Of a stretch of 7,002 nt of DNA, positions 3,956-7,002 are shown in pieces (the stretch's first letter is position 1; every line of letters begins with the position of its first letter). The stretch comes from an uncultured Bacteroidota bacterium. Lineage in GTDB: Bacteria; Bacteroidota; Bacteroidia; Bacteroidales; SZUA-534. Under the pieces are notes generated by a model. The model ran no database searches and was not told where the DNA came from. It saw nothing but the letters and a program-made list of their open reading frames with translations. The position numbers were made by a program, and so were the translations under genes. Where the stretch lies: positions 1-7,002 of the forward strand of contig CALBPW010000432.1 of the NCBI GenBank assembly GCA_937899145.1. Reading direction: 5' to 3'.

Positions 3956-6256
3956 ATGAAGTTAAAACTGAATATCCGTCGAAAAATCAGTTTGTTCATA
4001 CTGATTCCACTATCAATATACATAATAATATTAGTAACATTTATCGGCATACGTTTTACCAGACAAGCCGAATTCGACAATGACCACACATGTCAGCTGT
4101 TATCGGAACGCTCAGCAGCCCATGCCGAAATTGTGCTGAAAGACCATCAGTCAAACATAAAAACACTATCCAACACATTATCAGGGAAGTTAACTACACT
4201 CGACTCAACTCAACGCGAGTTTTTTAAACAAACAATCGCAAACGTTGCGCAAGGCCAGAACTATTGGATGGTACTGCCATCAACATTTTACGCAGACAGC
4301 AACTACCAAAGTAGCGATTGGGTACTTATTCAAGCCCATAACGGAACTATAATCGTAAACGACGATAATGGCATCATATCAAGCAACTTTGGAAAAGTAA
4401 TTGGCACAAATGGCACTGAAATTTACCAACCATACGAGCACAACAACCAATGGTTGATGAACATCAGCGCACCAATATTCCAAAACGACAACATTTGCGG
4501 CTATATTGGTAAAGCCATTAATATAAAAGACTTCGATTTTTTGGCCAATAAAGTGGCGCAAGCATTCAACCAAGAGGTTACAAAACATCTGATTAACAAC
4601 AATGGAACAATTGTGTATTCAAGCAACTTCGATGACATAAACAAAAAATTCACAATAGGCTGTTCAGACACATCAGAAGCCAACACATTGCTAAACACTT
4701 TAGCCAAAGGCGAATATTGGAACAACTCATTTGAGAAAGATGGCATAAAAATGAGTTCCTACTTTGCCCCTATCAATATTGGGAAAAACTGCAATTGGTC
4801 GTTGGCGCTAACTTTTCCGATAAGCAACTTAGCACAGACATCGGCTAACGAAGTACGCTCAACATTCATTTTGGCAATTGCAGGACTGCTAATAATGATT
4901 GTGCTAATCTACTTCATCGCCAAAAACATGACCACGCCTATAAAAGAGACAACAGACGCGTTAAAACATTTGGCCATAGGCGACACCGAAGGCATAAACA
5001 TACACAACATAAAAACCAACGACGAATTAGAAGAGATGTCGGCATCGCTAAACCAAGTGGTTGATGGCATACGCAAATCCGAAACATTCGCATTGAACAT
5101 TGGCAAAGGCGATTTTGAAAGCGAATTTCACTCGCGCAGCAACAAAGACCGATTGGGCGAGGCCTTGATAAAGATGCGCGACAGCCTTGTTGAAAGCCAG
5201 AAAAAAGAAACCGAGCGCAAAGAAGAAGAAGAATTGCGCAATTGGTCAACAGGCGGCATTGCAAAATTTGGCGAGATATTGCGCAAAAACCAAGACAACA
5301 TGAAAACTCTTGGTTATAACATAATGTCCAATTTGATTGATTATTTGAAAGTTAACCAAGGCGCGCTATTCGTAATAAACGATGATGACGAAAACGATAT
5401 ATACTTTACAATGGTTACAGCCATCGCATACGGCCGCGACAAATTTGTGCACAAAGACATTCGCGAGGGCGACGGATTGGTTGGACGATGCGTCTATGAG
5501 CGCAAAACCATCTATTTAACTGAAATTCCAGACGATTACATAAAAATAACTTCGGGTTTAGGCACCGCCAATCCAAAGTGCATACTGATTGTACCTTGCA
5601 TCATCAACAACGAAATTTATGGAGTGATAGAGATTGCTTCGTTTACAGAACTCAAACAATACGAAATTGAATTTGTTGAAAAACTTGGTGAAAGCATAGC
5701 ATCAACATTGGCAAGCGTTAAAGTAACAGAAAAGACCGCCAAACTACTAAGCGACAGTCAAATTAAAAGTGATGAATTGACATCGCAAGAAGAAGAATTG
5801 CGACAAAATTTGGAAGAGATGCAAGCTACACAAGAAGATTTGCGTCGCCAAATGGAAGAAAATACCACAATGCGCGAAAATCTTGCTAAAGAGCAAGCGT
5901 TGATGGACTCCCTTATGAGTAATTCAAGTGCCATTATCTACTTCAAAGATTTGGATTTAAACTACATGAAAGTTTCAAGTTCGTATCTTTCATTCTTTAA
6001 TATGACTGAAGACCAAATAATTGGCAAAAGCGATGCCGACATTATGGCAGATAAAGTTGCCGCTCAGAAATCACTTGAGGACGAAATGAAAATAATTAAA
6101 ACGCAAAAGGCTTTGCCCGAGGAAATTAGAGAAGTCAAACTTGCCGATGGCAAATCCGTTTATCTGAAATTTCAAAAATGTCCTCTATTTGATGTTAATG
6201 GTAGAATTATGGGTGTATTTGGTGTAATGTCTGATATATCTGATATAATAAAATAG
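3956..6256 (+). CDS. Membrane sensor: Cache-like, HAMP, GAF, coiled coil, PAS; no output domain
   Basis: This 766-residue inner-membrane receptor starts with a basic N-terminus (KLKLNIRRK) and a first membrane helix (about 10-34). A periplasmic region of about 265 residues follows, of double-Cache type by size and by stretches such as YWMVLPSTFYADSNYQSSDWV (from residue 103). A second helix (302-322) leads to a HAMP domain (323-376) and a second HAMP-like segment (377-415, around IGKGDFESEF). A GAF domain lies at about 440-590, with GDGLVGRCV (505-513) and the ILIVPCIINNEIYGVIEIAS block (from 543). A coiled coil (600-650) holds the EEELRQNLEEMQATQEDLR linker frequent before PAS domains in this phylum. 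A PAS domain (about 648-766) ends in FGVMSDIS. No histidine kinase, GGDEF, EAL, phosphatase or MCP signalling domain is present. It probably senses a small molecule and signals through a partner (inference). I chose the ATG at 3956 over a TTG at 3947, since a Lys/Arg-rich start before the helix is typical. A terminator follows at once, so it is monocistronic. Confidence 0.9.
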   Translation: MKLKLNIRRKISLFILIPLSIYIIILVTFIGIRFTRQAEFDNDHTCQLLSERSAAHAEIVLKDHQSNIKTLSNTLSGKLTTLDSTQREFFKQTIANVAQGQNYWMVLPSTFYADSNYQSSDWVLIQAHNGTIIVNDDNGIISSNFGKVIGTNGTEIYQPYEHNNQWLMNISAPIFQNDNICGYIGKAINIKDFDFLANKVAQAFNQEVTKHLINNNGTIVYSSNFDDINKKFTIGCSDTSEANTLLNTLAKGEYWNNSFEKDGIKMSSYFAPINIGKNCNWSLALTFPISNLAQTSANEVRSTFILAIAGLLIMIVLIYFIAKNMTTPIKETTDALKHLAIGDTEGINIHNIKTNDELEEMSASLNQVVDGIRKSETFALNIGKGDFESEFHSRSNKDRLGEALIKMRDSLVESQKKETERKEEEELRNWSTGGIAKFGEILRKNQDNMKTLGYNIMSNLIDYLKVNQGALFVINDDDENDIYFTMVTAIAYGRDKFVHKDIREGDGLVGRCVYERKTIYLTEIPDDYIKITSGLGTANPKCILIVPCIINNEIYGVIEIASFTELKQYEIEFVEKLGESIASTLASVKVTEKTAKLLSDSQIKSDELTSQEEELRQNLEEMQATQEDLRRQMEENTTMRENLAKEQALMDSLMSNSSAIIYFKDLDLNYMKVSSSYLSFFNMTEDQIIGKSDADIMADKVAAQKSLEDEMKIIKTQKALPEEIREVKLADGKSVYLKFQKCPLFDVNGRIMGVFGVMSDISDIIK

Positions 6257-6289
6257 GGATGCGAATAATCAAGAAACAGCAATAAACAG

Positions 6290-6323
6290 AAACCCTCGCA
6301 AAGTAGAATTTGCGAGGGTTTTT
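6290..6323 (+). terminator. Strong intrinsic terminator between convergent genes
   Basis: AACCCTCGCAAA (6291-6302) pairs perfectly with TTTGCGAGGGTT (6309-6320) around the loop GTAGAA, and A6290-T6321 extends the stem to 13 bp. TTT (6321-6323) follows. It lies 33 bases after the sensor stop and 25 bases past the stop of the leftward flavoprotein gene, so it may serve both, with a weaker T-run on the minus strand. Confidence 0.9.
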
Positions 6324-6347
6324 AATTTCCCAATTATTTGTGAATTA

Positions 6348-7001
6348 TTAAATCGCCAATTGTTCTGCCAATTCTTTCAGTGCAGCGCGGCTATCAGCAT
6401 TCAAAGTTGATTTGATTGTTACCACTTTGTCGAAAATCGTTATCTCCTTCATAGCCTCAAGCATTGTACGCATTGTGCGTGCCGCCGATGGCGCCCACGA
6501 ACCATTTTCAACCAAAGCAACCGTACGCTTCTGGTAGGCTTTGTCGGTGAGATGGCAAAGAAAATCGCGCATTAGTGGCATTACACCTCCATCGTACGAC
6601 GATGCGCAAAGCACCATCCGATTGTAACGGAAAGCATCTTCAACACACTCGGCGATATCTGACCGCGAAAGGTCGGAAATGGCAACCTTAATACCTTTCG
6701 CCTCAAGCATTGCGGCTAACTCTTCGGCAGCCTTTGCCGTGTTGCCATGCAACGATGCATAAGCAACAAAAACACCCTCTGTTTCAGGCTGATAAGCACT
6801 CCACGTTTGATACAATCCAAGATAATAGCCAAGATTTTCTTTTAAAATTGGCCCGTGCAGAGGACAAATTGTCTGAATATCAAGAGCCGCAGCCTTTTTG
6901 AGTACTGTTTGAACCGGTCCGCCGTATTTTCCGCATATATTAAAATAGTACCGGCGCGCCTCGCAAGCCCTATCGTCGGTTTCGTTGCAAAGAGCACCAA
7001 A
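6348..7001 (-). CDS. FprA-family A-type flavoprotein (flavodiiron protein), C-terminal part
   Basis: This is the last 217 residues of a cytoplasmic flavodiiron protein, which reduces O2 to water and/or NO to N2O with electrons from rubredoxin or a similar donor. The fragment opens with FGAL, the end of the metal-binding stretch of the metallo-beta-lactamase-like domain. Next come EARRYYFNICGKYG (14-27) and CPLHGP (46-51), whose H49 is a diiron ligand. The flavodoxin domain starts near 76 with the FMN phosphate loop SLHGNT (83-88), and continues with the FMN-contact loop CASSYDGG and ENGSWAPSAARTM. The remaining diiron ligands and the start lie beyond the right edge; the full family is about 390-410 residues. 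An in-frame TTG at 6815 is not a real start, because homologous sequence continues upstream. No extra rubredoxin or flavin-reductase domain follows the flavodoxin domain, so this is the short class A form. It converges with the sensor gene and is probably unrelated in function. Confidence 0.92.
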   Translation of the reverse strand, partial: FGALCNETDDRACEARRYYFNICGKYGGPVQTVLKKAAALDIQTICPLHGPILKENLGYYLGLYQTWSAYQPETEGVFVAYASLHGNTAKAAEELAAMLEAKGIKVAISDLSRSDIAECVEDAFRYNRMVLCASSYDGGVMPLMRDFLCHLTDKAYQKRTVALVENGSWAPSAARTMRTMLEAMKEITIFDKVVTIKSTLNADSRAALKELAEQLAI

Positions 7002-7002
7002 T

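Noticed and set aside
4379..5264. Minus-strand frames of 65-108 codons within the sensor gene
   Set aside because: They are antisense to a gene with clear domain order and have no homology-like features.
6710..6901. 63-codon plus-strand frame opposite the flavoprotein gene
   Set aside because: It is antisense to the FprA-type coding sequence, which continues unbroken to the right edge.
1..7002. CRISPR array, tRNA, rRNA, insertion sequence or integrase
   Set aside because: No regularly spaced repeats of CRISPR type, no tRNA cloverleaf with a CCA end, no rRNA stretch, and no transposase or recombinase motifs were seen. The three repeat copies in the leftward operon are spaced by whole genes, not spacers.

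Overview
The window looks like chromosomal DNA of an anaerobic member of the Bacteroidota, probably order Bacteroidales. The reasons are AT-rich intergenic DNA, promoters of the TTTG / TAnnTTTG type, no clear Shine-Dalgarno sequences, an anaerobe-type flavodiiron protein, and proteins that read like Bacteroidales members of their families. I cannot name the genus. The order assignment is inference from these features, not a database result.

Layout. (1) Positions 1-2039, minus strand: an accessory operon transcribed leftward. It holds a RhuM-family protein with a C-terminal phospholipase-D-like half-domain, then a DUF1016/YhcG-type PD-(D/E)XK nuclease-fold protein, then the first 20 codons of an unrecognised gene cut by the window edge. 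Three copies of one intergenic element (two about 90% identical over 51 bases, one diverged) precede the three start codons. RhuM and DUF1016 proteins are common passengers of type I restriction-modification loci and defence islands, but no hsd gene is in view. (2) Positions 2040-2395: a divergent control region with a leftward promoter carrying a perfect 8-bp palindrome on its -7 element, and a probable rightward promoter. (3) Positions 2396-3424, plus strand: a radical SAM/SPASM peptide-maturase-like enzyme with all expected cysteines and visibly higher GC than its surroundings. (4) Positions 3425-3955: a gene-poor spacer with two intrinsic terminators, a 9-bp triplicate repeat that lies in a 13-codon reading frame, an A-tract with a hairpin, and a well-formed promoter. 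(5) Positions 3956-6256, plus strand: a 766-residue membrane sensor (TM, periplasmic sensor, TM, HAMP, GAF, coiled coil, PAS) with no recognisable output domain. (6) A strong terminator between convergent genes. (7) Positions 6348-7001, minus strand: the C-terminal part of an FprA-type flavodiiron protein running off the right edge.

The segments appear functionally independent: a mobile or defence-type operon, a probably transferred radical SAM gene, and two more ordinary chromosomal genes (sensor and oxygen/NO detoxification). The best candidates for something undescribed are the radical SAM gene with no obvious precursor but with micro-ORFs on both sides, and the operon whose genes are each preceded by the same element.
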